The notes: generated from the sequence alone by a model not told the origin. DNA of 63,128 bases from DATMQA01 sp035566895 (GCA_035566895.1 DATMQA010000010.1:1-63128), one strand, 5' to 3'; shown: positions 9,296 to 18,964, counted from the stretch's first letter. Numbers and translations are program-made.

Positions 9296-12200
9296 TCAGG
9301 GGACGGTGACGGCGCGGTAGAAGCGAGTGGGGAAGTTCAGCGGGTCGTCGAGAACAAACTGCAATTGGTTTGAGCCGGAGGTATTCGTCAGGACCGGGAC
9401 CCAGAAGGCGTCCGGGCCCAGGCTGGTGGTTGCATCCACACGGACGGCGGTCCCCCACGTGCCCACGAGGCTCATTTGGAAGCGTCCATCCGGCAGCAAG
9501 GCGGTCCCCGCCAGTGCGAAGCCGTAGGGGGGGCTGACACTGATATTCACAGGCGGCGAATTGGTAGTCACGACTGCAGAGACCGCGCGAGCGACAAGGG
9601 AAAGGGTTCCCGGTGGCGCATTCGTCCATACGAGGCTGTAGGGCGGCCCGCCGGAGGCGGAGCCAATCAGGGCGGTATTCTGGTAGAAATCGACACGGGT
9701 GACGGCCGAGTCGGGTGCAGCGTTGGCGCTTAAAATGATATTGGTAGGGTTTTGGAAGGAGGCGCCATTGGGCGGGCTGGTGATGGTGATAGGGGGCAGG
9801 AGCGCACTGCCACCGAAAAAGATTCCGCTCAGCACGGCGGTGTTGGTACACAGGGTTTGCAATTGCAGCCTTATGCTACCTTGAACATTCCAAACCAGGT
9901 AGGTGCCGGCGGTGAAGTTGGTCAAGACCTGGCTGTCCAGCACGGTGTTGTTATGCGGATCGATCAGGGAAATCGTCTGCTTTCGGCCCAGGCCCTCGGC
10001 GTCCACGCAGTAAACAGCCAACTGATGCGAAGCTGTATCGGTGAGGTTCAAGTCGAGATTCGTTGCGTAATCGCCGGCGGCAATCCAAGCGGCAAAGGGG
10101 CCGCTATTGGTGCCGGGGGGCAAAAGCGCTCTCGGATCGGATGAGGCCGGGCTCCAAATCAGAGTTTTGTTTCGAACCACGACGTTGCCGTAAGCAGGCG
10201 GGACCGACAAATCGCCGGCGATACAGGCCCCGTCCTCTCCGTATAGCGACTGCCAATTGCCCTGGGTGGTTGTGTCCTGGCCGATAAATTGGACCGCCGA
10301 GCCGCTGCCGAAGGCCAGTCCATTGAGCAGGCAATCGGGGCCAGTAAGGCTGGTGAACTGGAACTGGACATGGCCGGTGACCTGCCAGACCCACCATTGG
10401 CCTTGGGTGAAGCCGGCGATGGTTCGGTGGTCAAGCAGATTGCTAGTGGCCATGTCCACAACATCGACCGTCTGGGTGCGGCCGGCGTTAGTGGAGTCCC
10501 AGAAGTACAAGGCGACCTGGTGGTTCTGGCCGTCGGTCAGGTTCAGGTCCAGAATGAAATTGGTGGGGGATGACCAGCCTGAAAGCTGCCGTCCAGGGCC
10601 GGCGGACTGCTGCAAACTGTTGGTATCTGAGCTTGACGGTAAATAGTTCGTAACAGCAGCTCCGTTGACGGCCACAGTGGCATAGGCCGGCAGATTAGTG
10701 GCATCGCCCGGAAGCACTTGACCTTCGACGCCGTAGGAAGGCTTCCAGTTGCCAGCGGTTGAGACGTCGGTGCGGAAAAAAAGCGTTGGGGAGGGTGGCG
10801 GCTGATTAATCATGCGCGCCAGGATATTGCGGGTAACTTGCTGGACGGCGGGGTTCTGGCAGGAAGAGCGGAGGTTCGGCACGTTGAAATCGTCCAGCCC
10901 CCAGGTCCATTGCATCGAGCCGCAGGCAAAGACAGTTGCCCCGCTGGGGGCAGTATAGCTGGCGGCGTCCGAGTAAGCCAAATTCGTAGTAGGACCGCCT
11001 TGCCAGTATAAATAGGGTGAAGCACAGGCCACCTGGACGCCGGCGGGGGAGAACTGATTGGTCGAGTCCACCTCATAGCCGAGCAGGCCCAGCAAATGCT
11101 GGCCGGCCTTCAAACCGGTGTTGGCAAAAATCCAATGTGCCGGGTCGTTGACGACAAGATCCAGATTGAGAAAATCAGACTGATAGCAGACACCCAGCAG
11201 GGAGGATTCCCAGTCGGGCACCGGGAGACTGCGGTATGCCGTCGTCGTCAGATAATTGGAGGGGGTGTTGAAAATCGGGTCGCCCTGGGATTTGTAGCAA
11301 ACCATGGTCCGATTGGGGGTGCCATCGGCTGCGGGTTCGAATCGGACTTGCCAGTAGGAAGTATTGGAGGAAAGAAAAGCCAGATTCACCCCCCGGTCGC
11401 GCGCCGCCTGGACATTCCAACGCATCGGGTAGGACCAGTACTCGTCGTGGCCCATCGAGATGAAGCCTTTGTGGTTCCAGAGGAGATTGGTCGTGGTGTG
11501 GGTATCGATACTGCTGCAGTATGAGACGTCGTAACCTTCGCGCTCCATCCAGCGTACCAGGTTGCACTCCCAGCCCGCAGTGTGGAAGTAGGTATTGGAA
11601 AAGAAATCGCCAGAACCAGCCCACTGACCATTCCATACAAGCGGGCGGTTGAAAGAGACCTTATAGCCGGCTCGTCCTCCGCGGCGCGGCGAGCGGTAAA
11701 GAGAGACGCCGCCCCAGACGTTATAGGCTTCATAAGTGGTGAAACTCACCTGTGCCAGAAGGTCCGCCGGCCGGTCATCGTCGCGAACCACAAAAATAAT
11801 GTGATTCTGGTAATGATCCTCGCTGCCGGTGATTTTAGCCAGGTACACTCCGCTGGCCCAATCGGTGGGGTCGCCGGGATTGGCCGGGATGTAGAGGGTA
11901 TAGGGATTGGTCCAGGTGCACTCGACCAGGCCGGTGTTGGTATCCATGGGCGGCAGGGACAGTTGGACGGTTCCCGGGACGGTCACCGGTCCGAACACCT
12001 GGCGGCCCCCGGCCCCGCCGTACCAGCCGACACGATACACCTCCAGCACGTAAGAGGAGTTGGTGGTATTGACCAGGAAATCGATCTGGCTTCCTCGTTT
12101 GACACTGGTCAGGGAGGCGTAGCCCTCAATTCCGACTGGGGGCGCCCAGTTGGTCAACTTCCAGTTCGTGGTGCCGGGCTTCTGGTTTTCCAGGGAGGTC

Positions 12201-12313
12201 ACGCTGTTGGGGAAGGGTTGGCTGAAGCCTGGTCTTAGGATAAAAACCGCTGTAAAAACCAGGACCGCGCAGGGTTTCCACCCCAACCGGCTAGCACAAC
12301 AGTGATAATACAT
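9296..12313 (-). CDS. Secreted protein with N,N-dimethylformamidase-beta-like domain and C-terminal Ig-like module
   Basis: The frame is open to 12397, but the ATG at 12313 gives MYYHCC followed by a good signal peptide (LVFTAVFILRPGFS), so 12313 is preferred (1005 aa). Residues about 60-480 match the large-subunit-like domain of N,N-dimethylformamidase: VYRVGWYGGAGGR, repeated aromatic motifs, and SMGHDEYWS. Residues about 500-840 hold two similar beta-sandwich repeats (for example FFRTDVSTAGNWKPSYG and FIGQDTTTQGNWQSLYG). A bacterial Ig-like domain (about 845-930, PPITITSPPNGASFQNP) and a C-terminal domain ending RFYRAVTVP follow. DMFases are cytoplasmic iron amidohydrolases. An exported multidomain version probably has another substrate; activity is not established. 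Confidence 0.75.
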   Translation of the reverse strand: MYYHCCASRLGWKPCAVLVFTAVFILRPGFSQPFPNSVTSLENQKPGTTNWKLTNWAPPVGIEGYASLTSVKRGSQIDFLVNTTNSSYVLEVYRVGWYGGAGGRQVFGPVTVPGTVQLSLPPMDTNTGLVECTWTNPYTLYIPANPGDPTDWASGVYLAKITGSEDHYQNHIIFVVRDDDRPADLLAQVSFTTYEAYNVWGGVSLYRSPRRGGRAGYKVSFNRPLVWNGQWAGSGDFFSNTYFHTAGWECNLVRWMEREGYDVSYCSSIDTHTTTNLLWNHKGFISMGHDEYWSYPMRWNVQAARDRGVNLAFLSSNTSYWQVRFEPAADGTPNRTMVCYKSQGDPIFNTPSNYLTTTAYRSLPVPDWESSLLGVCYQSDFLNLDLVVNDPAHWIFANTGLKAGQHLLGLLGYEVDSTNQFSPAGVQVACASPYLYWQGGPTTNLAYSDAASYTAPSGATVFACGSMQWTWGLDDFNVPNLRSSCQNPAVQQVTRNILARMINQPPPSPTLFFRTDVSTAGNWKPSYGVEGQVLPGDATNLPAYATVAVNGAAVTNYLPSSSDTNSLQQSAGPGRQLSGWSSPTNFILDLNLTDGQNHQVALYFWDSTNAGRTQTVDVVDMATSNLLDHRTIAGFTQGQWWVWQVTGHVQFQFTSLTGPDCLLNGLAFGSGSAVQFIGQDTTTQGNWQSLYGEDGACIAGDLSVPPAYGNVVVRNKTLIWSPASSDPRALLPPGTNSGPFAAWIAAGDYATNLDLNLTDTASHQLAVYCVDAEGLGRKQTISLIDPHNNTVLDSQVLTNFTAGTYLVWNVQGSIRLQLQTLCTNTAVLSGIFFGGSALLPPITITSPPNGASFQNPTNIILSANAAPDSAVTRVDFYQNTALIGSASGGPPYSLVWTNAPPGTLSLVARAVSAVVTTNSPPVNISVSPPYGFALAGTALLPDGRFQMSLVGTWGTAVRVDATTSLGPDAFWVPVLTNTSGSNQLQFVLDDPLNFPTRFYRAVTVP

Positions 12314-12682
12314 ATGCACAGTACTCCACCGCTTCACACTAGCCCTCTGCGAAAGGTGGAATTGAAAGCAAGCTAGCACATGGGCGCGAACATGCAAACC
12401 CGGGAAGACCCTAGGAGTGATTCAGTAAACTTACTGAATTTCACATCAGCCCGGTGGATGGACTTCTTCGCAGGGGCTTGGCATCCGAGGGAAGTGGAAT
12501 TCCGCAGGGGTCAGGTGTTTTATGCTGTGGAGGGACGGCCAGGCGCAAAGGAGCGCAGGGGAAGCGAGGGGCGTCCTTGCGCACGTTTGCATTCACTTTT
12601 GGGCTCTTCCACCTTCAAGGACCTGGCAAGCAAGCGGTGAGGAACGAATAGCGGGAGTCGCTGCAAATCTGGGCCGGTAGTT
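12314..12682. other. Intergenic region, nothing recognised
   Basis: About 370 nt between two minus-strand genes. An open frame at 12380-12640 (+) shows no recognisable domain and has no ribosome site. No word array, hairpin or RNA was recognised. It presumably contains the promoter of the 1005-aa secreted protein. Confidence 0.4.
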
Positions 12683-13432
12683 CTATTTGGTACCCTCAGG
12701 ACTGGCACCAGCAAAGAGGCGCAAGAAGGCCTTGGTGGGGAGGATTCGACAAATGAAACCGCAAAGCGAGGACGGCAGTATGGCGGCTGCGACCTCGACC
12801 GGCTGAAATCGAGATTTTAACAAACGCCTGCGGGCGGCCCTTAGACTTTCCATGGAGGGCCGGGCGGCGGTCTTTTGCGCATACAGCAGGCCCTCGTCAC
12901 TCACGTCATGAATCTGCAGCCTCCAATTGTCCAGGCGGGTGAGATAGGGGACGAGCCATTTAGCCTTGCGACGCTTTGCATCGTGGGCCATAAGCTGGCC
13001 ACCGACGGGGATATGAGGCTCGAGCAGGCGGAACTCGGTGATCTGCTCGAGCGGATTGTCTCCTCCGTCGAGGAAAGCAAAGTCAATTTCAAAGCCAGGG
13101 GATTGTTCACCCAGCCACCGTGGAATAACCTCTTGGGAGAAGCCGAACAAAGGAGTGAATCGGTGGAGCGCCTCGGGAGCACCTGCCTTAAGATTGGCAA
13201 GCATTCGGTCGTAGATGGTGCGATAGGCCTCGATACCCCAGAGGTGCCCGCAACTGTTTTTTTCCATGGCGCGCAGGATATGGAGGGTGCTGCCGCCGCC
13301 CAGCCAGGTGCCGACTTCCACGGCGGCTCGGGGCGGCCTTGCGGCATTGAGAATCGCTTCGCTCAGCAGTCGCCGCTCGGTGGCGTTGAGTTGGCCTTCG
13401 ATGGTCGATTGGACGTTCAACTCGGATGGCAT
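12683..13432 (-). CDS. Class I SAM-dependent methyltransferase (Methyltransf_24-like)
   Basis: 249 aa. Residues 35-60 hold a glycine-rich SAM motif (AAVEVGTWLGGGSTLHIL). The family-typical DFAFLDGGDNPLEQI acidic motif lies around 130-145, and a further motif around 150-165 reads PVGGQLMAHDAK. This pattern is seen in CmcI/TylF-type and polysaccharide-associated methyltransferases. A C-terminal hydrophobic stretch (about 215-235) could associate with membrane. It is divergent from the radical SAM gene at 13602 with a 169-nt shared upstream region. The location at the left end of a glycosylation gene region suggests sugar or lipid-carrier methylation, but the acceptor is unknown. Confidence 0.72.
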   Translation of the reverse strand: MPSELNVQSTIEGQLNATERRLLSEAILNAARPPRAAVEVGTWLGGGSTLHILRAMEKNSCGHLWGIEAYRTIYDRMLANLKAGAPEALHRFTPLFGFSQEVIPRWLGEQSPGFEIDFAFLDGGDNPLEQITEFRLLEPHIPVGGQLMAHDAKRRKAKWLVPYLTRLDNWRLQIHDVSDEGLLYAQKTAARPSMESLRAARRRLLKSRFQPVEVAAAILPSSLCGFICRILPTKAFLRLFAGASPEGTK

Positions 13433-13601
13433 ATCAGCTTTCCAGGATTGATTGGCGAACGACGGCGACAGACATGCCAGTTATAATTGATGAGAATCAA
13501 TTGTGGATCAAGGAGAATGGAGGAGAATGGACCCGGCCCACACAAAAGGATTGACACGATGTTGATTACGCTCCAAGCTTTAATGGTATTAGCGTGCTTT
13601 A

Positions 13602-14666
13602 ATGAAAACCTGGCACCCCCCGATTGTCGATTTTCTCCGTCGGCACCTTCCGTCGGACTCTTTTATCCGGCCCTATGCGAAGCGGATCGTCGAAGACGCG
13701 CGCTCAGTGCTCCATTCCGGACAGGATTGGACGGTCCGGGAGCAAGCGGCACCGGAAAACCTCTTTCTGGAGACGACAAATATTTGCAATGCGGATTGCG
13801 TTTTCTGCGCCTACCAGTACCAGGACCGGTTTCGGGCAGGCAAAGGGGTGATGAGCGATGAGACTTTTGAGAAAGCGCTGGCGGATTATGTTGCGTTTAC
13901 CTCCGGTCCCGCCGAACGGCACGTGAACTTTACGCCGCTGGTGGGCGACCCTCTGGTGGACCCCAAAATCATCCACCGAGTGGCCCGGTGCAAGGCCATT
14001 GGCGCGGATGTGACGTTTTTCACTAACGGCATCCTGCTGAACCGCATTGATGTCAAGGCGCTGGTGGCGACGGAAGTGGATCGCATCTATATCTCGACGG
14101 CCCCGTTCGAGCGCGAGGCGCACGAACGGCTTTACCGCACGCATGGGAAGTATGACGACCTGCTGGCGGGAGTCCAAAAGCTGCTGGACGCGCGCAACGA
14201 GCAGAACGCGACGACGCGGGTGAACTTGATGTTCCGGTCCGATATTCCGCTGCCGCAAATCAAGGAACTGCCGGATTTCAAGCGGTGCATACTGCCCAGG
14301 TTGCGACCGAAGGAGGTGAATAATATTTATGCGCAGGTGCGCGGGTTCGACAGTTGGGGCGGGCAAATTCAGCAATCGGATCTGCCGCCTGGGATGGGCC
14401 TGGCGCAGCCGCCCCGGTTAAAGCGCCGGCCTTGCCTTTGGACCTTCAACCTCATGGTCATGTATGATGGCCTGGTGCGGGCCTGCTCATGCCGGTTCAC
14501 GGGTTCGGAGCGGGTTGGCACGGACGGGCTGTTGGTCGGCAACCTGAAGGAGCAAACGCTGGCTGAGATTTGGAAGGGCGATGCCATCCGGGCGCTTCAC
14601 CGCACGTTTGAGGCGGGCAATCTTCGCGAAGTCTGCCGCTCGTGCACGATGTACCGGTCGGTGTAG
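13602..14666 (+). CDS. Radical SAM/SPASM domain protein
   Basis: 354 aa. The radical SAM [4Fe-4S] motif CxxxCxxC is at C62, C66 and C69 (ICNADCVFC). The C-terminal SPASM-like region holds further cysteines: RPCLW and ACSCRF at about 285-305, and CRSC at 345-348. These could ligate auxiliary clusters. The linker phrase GNLKEQTLAEIWKGD is typical of SPASM proteins. Family members perform radical chemistry on peptides, sugars or cofactors. The surroundings (methyltransferases, glycosyltransferases) suggest modification of a glycan or its precursor, but no substrate can be assigned. It lies 3' to 3' with the gene at 14673, separated by only 6 nt. Confidence 0.88.
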   Translation: MKTWHPPIVDFLRRHLPSDSFIRPYAKRIVEDARSVLHSGQDWTVREQAAPENLFLETTNICNADCVFCAYQYQDRFRAGKGVMSDETFEKALADYVAFTSGPAERHVNFTPLVGDPLVDPKIIHRVARCKAIGADVTFFTNGILLNRIDVKALVATEVDRIYISTAPFEREAHERLYRTHGKYDDLLAGVQKLLDARNEQNATTRVNLMFRSDIPLPQIKELPDFKRCILPRLRPKEVNNIYAQVRGFDSWGGQIQQSDLPPGMGLAQPPRLKRRPCLWTFNLMVMYDGLVRACSCRFTGSERVGTDGLLVGNLKEQTLAEIWKGDAIRALHRTFEAGNLREVCRSCTMYRSV

Positions 14667-14672
14667 GCGCCC

Positions 14673-15932
14673 TCAGGAGTTTTCGCGGCGAGCCAGGAAT
14701 TCGACCACTTCCTTCCACACCTGGCGCGTTACCTCGTCAAGGGGTTGTTGGTCAGAAACGAGAACGTATCGGGGGTTGCTTTTCGCGAGCTCTTGCACGG
14801 TTAACCATTGGCGACGCAGCTCTTCGGGCGGCTCGTCCTTCCCAGGCCGTCGCGCTTCGTCGGGCTGCGCGGCAAGAATAACCGTCAGGTCCGCCCGCGG
14901 GAGCAGGCGGGGCAGCAACCGAGCGAGCCAACGCGCTGCGCCTAGTCCGTAACGCTGGGGAGTGAGGAGCAAGACGTCAGGACTGGGGCTGATGAGCAGC
15001 AACGCGTTTCGCACTTTGGCAGGGAGGATCTTGAGGAAATACAGGGTCAGAAAACTGAAGGCCAGGCGGAATGCGTTGGCGATAGCTCCGATTGGGCAGG
15101 CAAAGGGGGCGTCTCCTTGCTCAGCCCGAAGAGCGCCAGACCCGAACTGGTGAATTTGCAAGGAGCGGAACAGCGGCGCCTGGAGCATGGGACCGACGCG
15201 CTCCAGCACGGCTAAGGCGAGTTGGCAATCGAAACCCAGCAGCGCCAAGTGCAGGCCCTTAGGGTGGGCAACACGCTTGGCGGCGCGAATGGCTTCACGC
15301 AATTTATCACCTGGTCCAAACCGGAGCCTGCCGAGGAATATCCGAACAAGCTGCTGCCATTCGAGCGAAGGCCGTTCGAGCCATTGGTGAGGGAGATCTT
15401 GGTTTTCTCCAAAAAGCTTCTTGAATCGGACTTCACATCCAGCGGGGTCGGTTTGGTTAAGTTGTCGCAGCCGCAGCAAAATCGGCTCGATTGGCTTTCC
15501 TTTCGCCAGGGCCTTGGCGAGCAGATAACCAAACTCGGCCGCGGGTGCGGGGATGAAAAAATCCTTAAACAGCGTCCGGTCGGTCAGCAACTCGGCATCG
15601 GAAAAGAAAAAGCAGCGGCTTTCAACGTAATGCCCGCAGGCGTCGAGTTGCAGAAAGCAGTGCGGATTCTCGGCATCGACCGCTACCATGTAGAGCGAAT
15701 AAATGTGGGGCTCGATGGTGTGCGCCAGCCGCCAGCCGTGGCGCTCGGCTGCGGCCTTAGCTACGCCGGCGAGCTTGGACAGGTCGCTGGTTCTAACAGC
15801 ATAATCAACGTCGGAAGCGATCTGGTGGGGAAACGTGTCGTAGGAATGGAGGATGACATAAGGGATGTTGGCAGCCTCGAGTTCCCTGAAATAAAGCCTG
15901 CAAAATTCAGCGGGGCTTAAGCGCATTGGCAA
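14673..15932 (-). CDS. Nucleotidyltransferase fused to degenerate thymidylate-kinase-like domain
   Basis: 419 aa. The N-terminal half (residues 1-120) resembles a minimal nucleotidyltransferase, with the acidic pair in ASDVDYAV (D41, D43) after a hydrophobic strand. The C-terminal half from about 225 matches the layout of thymidylate-kinase-like proteins found in capsule loci. The tail is convincing: DLTVILAAQPDEARRPGKDEPPEELRRQW reads as the R-rich lid and the following helix, shown here as a discontinuous description of residues about 340-370. The expected P-loop (GxxGxGKST) is replaced by LLGFDCQLALAVLER, with no Lys-Ser/Thr. The DRYxxD motif is also absent. The kinase part therefore looks catalytically dead. 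The cluster position suggests a role in polysaccharide assembly. Confidence 0.6.
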   Translation of the reverse strand: MPMRLSPAEFCRLYFRELEAANIPYVILHSYDTFPHQIASDVDYAVRTSDLSKLAGVAKAAAERHGWRLAHTIEPHIYSLYMVAVDAENPHCFLQLDACGHYVESRCFFFSDAELLTDRTLFKDFFIPAPAAEFGYLLAKALAKGKPIEPILLRLRQLNQTDPAGCEVRFKKLFGENQDLPHQWLERPSLEWQQLVRIFLGRLRFGPGDKLREAIRAAKRVAHPKGLHLALLGFDCQLALAVLERVGPMLQAPLFRSLQIHQFGSGALRAEQGDAPFACPIGAIANAFRLAFSFLTLYFLKILPAKVRNALLLISPSPDVLLLTPQRYGLGAARWLARLLPRLLPRADLTVILAAQPDEARRPGKDEPPEELRRQWLTVQELAKSNPRYVLVSDQQPLDEVTRQVWKEVVEFLARRENS

Positions 15933-16033
15933 CTGAGGTCGCTGGTCACATCGTTGCCATCATACTTTCCTGTCGGGCGCGGTCAAGGGCAGCCGAGAAG
16001 ACTAGTCGGCAGACTACATCAGCAGATTTCATA

Positions 16034-16062
16034 TTGACAATTAATCTTTCAGGATCTAAAAA
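16034..16062 (+). promoter_or_regulatory. Sigma-70-like promoter upstream of beta-helix gene
   Basis: TTGACA at 16034-16039, a 17-nt spacer, then TAAAAA at 16057-16062. The site lies in an AT-rich stretch 56 nt upstream of ATG 16118. The -35 is a perfect consensus match; the -10 matches at four of six positions. Confidence 0.5.
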
Positions 16063-16117
16063 AGCATACACGGGATAGTTTAGCTGAGAGAGTCAACCAT
16101 TCACCAATATCACACAT

Positions 16118-17857
16118 ATGAAAATCGCCGTTATTGTTTCAGTTTTTGTGCTAACCAATGCGGTCGCAAATGCGTCGGGTTTTTTCAATGTCAAAGACTA
16201 TGGGGCTGTCGGAAATGGCAGCACCGACGATACTTCTGCCATAACAAGCGCCCTTGCGGCGGCAAACACGAACGGAGGTGGAGCAGTTTATTTCCCGCCG
16301 GGCACATACCAGGTCCGGCCTGCTGTTAACAACGCCACTGATATCGAAGGCGGCTGGGCAGCCTTTTGGGTGAACACCGACAATCTTACACTAGTCGGCG
16401 ACGGGCCAAATGTGTCGAAAATTATTCTGACGAACGCTTCTCCGGGAAGTATCGCTGGTTCCGCGGTGTTCTGGTTTGGAACCCAGGCTTCGGTCACAAA
16501 TCCGCCTCACGCCAACAATCTGCAAGTGAGAGGTTTGAACATTGACGGTGGCTGCACTGATACAGCCAATCAATCTTCCACGGCCGGCTACACCCTCCTG
16601 GATTTTGCGACCTGCACGAATATTTTGGTGGACAACTGCTGGCTGATGAATTCTCAGGAACACGCTATCGACATGGAATATCTGTACTCGCAGGGCCTTT
16701 TGGTAAATAACTGCATCGTCTCAAACCATGCCAGCGCTGGCCTTCACGGAGAAGGCGGCGCCGGGAGCATCTTCAGGGTCAGAAACTCAAGGATTTACAG
16801 ATCGGGGATGACAACGTTCAATGTGTCCTGGACAAATTTTGTCTCGACCCGGACATCCTCTGGGGTTTCCGCAGGTATTGACAACCAGAATGGGGCCGTT
16901 CTGGACGTGGACGGATGCTATTTCGAGGGTAGCCCGATGAACATGTCCGCCTGCTATGGCAACGTGCGCAATTGCACTTTTGTCGGCAGCGCGACAAGCA
17001 GCAATCTGCTGGTGGTGGGGGGTGGAAGCATCTCGCTGACCTTCGCCAACAACCATTTCGAGAACAGCGCTTTTCTGACTTACGACACCCAGGTGCTCAA
17101 GAGCGGCTACTTGGTGAGCAATCTCAGGATGGAGGGAAATTATTTCACCGCCGGCAGTGTGGCGGTTGGCTGGTCGAGCGATACGTTTTCCTCCACCGAG
17201 ATAGCCCGCTTTGGTAACAATTATTTCGCGCATGCAAACCTCTTTCTTATGGCTGCTACCAACGTAACCGTCGCTGACAACCTCTTTTGCGATTCTGGCA
17301 ATCTTGCGTTTTACAGTGACCTGGTGCGCAGCAATTATGTGATTGGAAATGTCTTCGTGCCCCCAACCGCCGGTGCTATGACATTTCTCCACTTCAATAC
17401 AGCCTCTGAATATGGTAACGTCTTCAAGCACAACCTGTTTAAGGCCCCCTGCACGGTCGACGTGGGATCCTGGAACAACACCTTTCTCGACAACTGGATT
17501 GAAGGCACCTTTTCGTTGAGCGACGTGAGAGGGACGACGGTTGAAGGGAACACGATAGGCAACCTTAAGATTGTTGGAAGCGACTCAGCTTCCGGCAACA
17601 CCTTCAAAAAGAACACTATTTCCACTCTCGACGCAGGGACCGACTCTACGCTGTTAAAAAGCATCAATTTTGAGAACAACAGCGGGGCGGGCCTTGGGAT
17701 GCTCATAGGGTCGACAACAAATAGCATGGCCGCATGGCCTGCCGCTGCGGTTAATCCCGGGGGCTACGCCATTGTTACCAGTAACAACGTGGTGTATCTG
17801 CTGACCTCCACGCCAGCTTCTACCGCGTGGGGGGCAACCAACAGGTTGGGACCTTAA
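16118..17857 (+). CDS. Secreted right-handed parallel beta-helix protein (pectate_lyase_3-like)
   Basis: 579 aa with a signal peptide (residues 1-20, MKIAVIVSVF...ANA). It opens with FFNVKDYGAVGNGSTDDT, the signature start of the pectate-lyase-superfamily beta-helix (GH28/tailspike-like fold). It continues with AIxxALxxAxxxGGGxVYFPPGTY at about 45-70. Repeated coils with Asn-rich turns (VDNCWLMN, VNNCIVSN, VRNCTFVG, ADNLFCDSG) fill the rest. Such proteins bind or cleave polysaccharides, including alginate or pectin, or epimerise exopolysaccharide. Catalytic residues cannot be assigned. It is monocistronic with its own predicted promoter inside the polysaccharide region, so action on the exported glycan is plausible. 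Confidence 0.82.
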   Translation: MKIAVIVSVFVLTNAVANASGFFNVKDYGAVGNGSTDDTSAITSALAAANTNGGGAVYFPPGTYQVRPAVNNATDIEGGWAAFWVNTDNLTLVGDGPNVSKIILTNASPGSIAGSAVFWFGTQASVTNPPHANNLQVRGLNIDGGCTDTANQSSTAGYTLLDFATCTNILVDNCWLMNSQEHAIDMEYLYSQGLLVNNCIVSNHASAGLHGEGGAGSIFRVRNSRIYRSGMTTFNVSWTNFVSTRTSSGVSAGIDNQNGAVLDVDGCYFEGSPMNMSACYGNVRNCTFVGSATSSNLLVVGGGSISLTFANNHFENSAFLTYDTQVLKSGYLVSNLRMEGNYFTAGSVAVGWSSDTFSSTEIARFGNNYFAHANLFLMAATNVTVADNLFCDSGNLAFYSDLVRSNYVIGNVFVPPTAGAMTFLHFNTASEYGNVFKHNLFKAPCTVDVGSWNNTFLDNWIEGTFSLSDVRGTTVEGNTIGNLKIVGSDSASGNTFKKNTISTLDAGTDSTLLKSINFENNSGAGLGMLIGSTTNSMAAWPAAAVNPGGYAIVTSNNVVYLLTSTPASTAWGATNRLGP

Positions 17858-18019
17858 GACAGTGTCTCCGGGTCGCGAAGATGGCCCCGCCAACTCGTTC
17901 TCCATGCTTGCGCATCCTTGACACCGTTCGCCGCGCTCCGTAGCCTCACCGGGATGAGCAACACAAAAGGTACTCCCGCGAGGCGGAGCGCAGGCGCAGG
18001 ATAAGCTTCCCGGGATTGT

Positions 18020-18964
18020 ATGCCGAGCTGGCTGATCAAGACGGCGGCGCAGCGCGTGATGTCCTGGCTGCCAAACCCCTACTTCTGGAACGGCCTATTG
18101 CAGGCCTGCCTGACGAAATCGACCAGCCTTAGCCGCACCACCTTTGAACGGAAGGTTTCGGAATGCAATCGGCACCTCCAGGCCTTCCGGTCATTTCAAG
18201 GCCCCCCGTCCGATTTCACGGCGTATGAACTGGGCACCGGGTGGTTTCCGATCATTCCCATCGGACTTTATTTGTGTGGCGCGCAGGAAGTCTGGACGAT
18301 TGACATCGCCGATTTTTTGAGGCCGTCCGCGCTGAGGAAAGTAGCTGAGTATTACTGCGAGTGCGCCGAGGACGGGCTGCTGCAGAAGATTCTGCCTGGT
18401 TTCCAACCGGAGCGGCTCAAGGTCTTGGAGAACCTAATGCCTTTCCTCCTGAGCGAGCTCCCCGTCACTTTCCTGGCGCGGCTCAAGTTGCGTGTGATCG
18501 TCGGCCCGGCTCAGGCAACCCCCATTCCGAGCGGAACGGTTAACCTGTTCTTGTCGAGCGGTGTTCTGGAGTACATCCCACCTTCTGTGCTCCGGGAAAT
18601 CCTGGTGGAGGCGCGCCGCACGGCGGTTCCGGGCGCGATCATGAGCCACCGCCTGAATCTGGCCGACGCATTCTCGTATTTCGACCGCCGTATCACACCT
18701 TTCAACTTTCTCCGTTATAGTGCGAAGCAATGGCGGTGGCTTGACAGTCCTCTGATTTCGCAGAATCGGCTGCGCATCAGCGATTATCGCACGCTTTTCC
18801 GCGAGACCGGTTTCGAAATCGTGCGCGAAGAGAGCAATTCCGGCTCCCCCAACGACCTGCGCCGAATCAAGCTAGCGCCGGAGTTCCAGCATTACAAGAG
18901 CGAAGACCTGCTGGTGATCCATTCGTTTCTGACATGCCTGGTATGTTCCTCACCACCCGCGTGA
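18020..18964 (+). CDS. SAM-dependent methyltransferase-like protein
   Basis: 314 aa. A SAM-binding-like motif ELGTGWFPIIP is at about residues 70-80, followed by the acidic strand end VWTIDIADF. The block NLFLSSGVLEYIPPSVLREIL (residues about 175-195, abbreviated here) resembles motifs 2-3 of class I methyltransferases. The spacing between motifs is unusual because of an insert around 105-150. The stop codon overlaps the start of the next gene (TGATG at 18962-18966), implying translational coupling. The substrate is unknown; the context suggests a glycan, lipid or nucleotide-sugar. Confidence 0.65.
   Translation: MPSWLIKTAAQRVMSWLPNPYFWNGLLQACLTKSTSLSRTTFERKVSECNRHLQAFRSFQGPPSDFTAYELGTGWFPIIPIGLYLCGAQEVWTIDIADFLRPSALRKVAEYYCECAEDGLLQKILPGFQPERLKVLENLMPFLLSELPVTFLARLKLRVIVGPAQATPIPSGTVNLFLSSGVLEYIPPSVLREILVEARRTAVPGAIMSHRLNLADAFSYFDRRITPFNFLRYSAKQWRWLDSPLISQNRLRISDYRTLFRETGFEIVREESNSGSPNDLRRIKLAPEFQHYKSEDLLVIHSFLTCLVCSSPPA

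Noticed and set aside
11325..11345. GGGTTCGAATCGG resembling a tRNA T-loop
   Set aside because: No acceptor or anticodon stem can be formed around it; it lies within coding sequence.
12380..12640. 86-aa open frame
   Set aside because: No motif, no ribosome site; overlaps the upstream region of the secreted protein.
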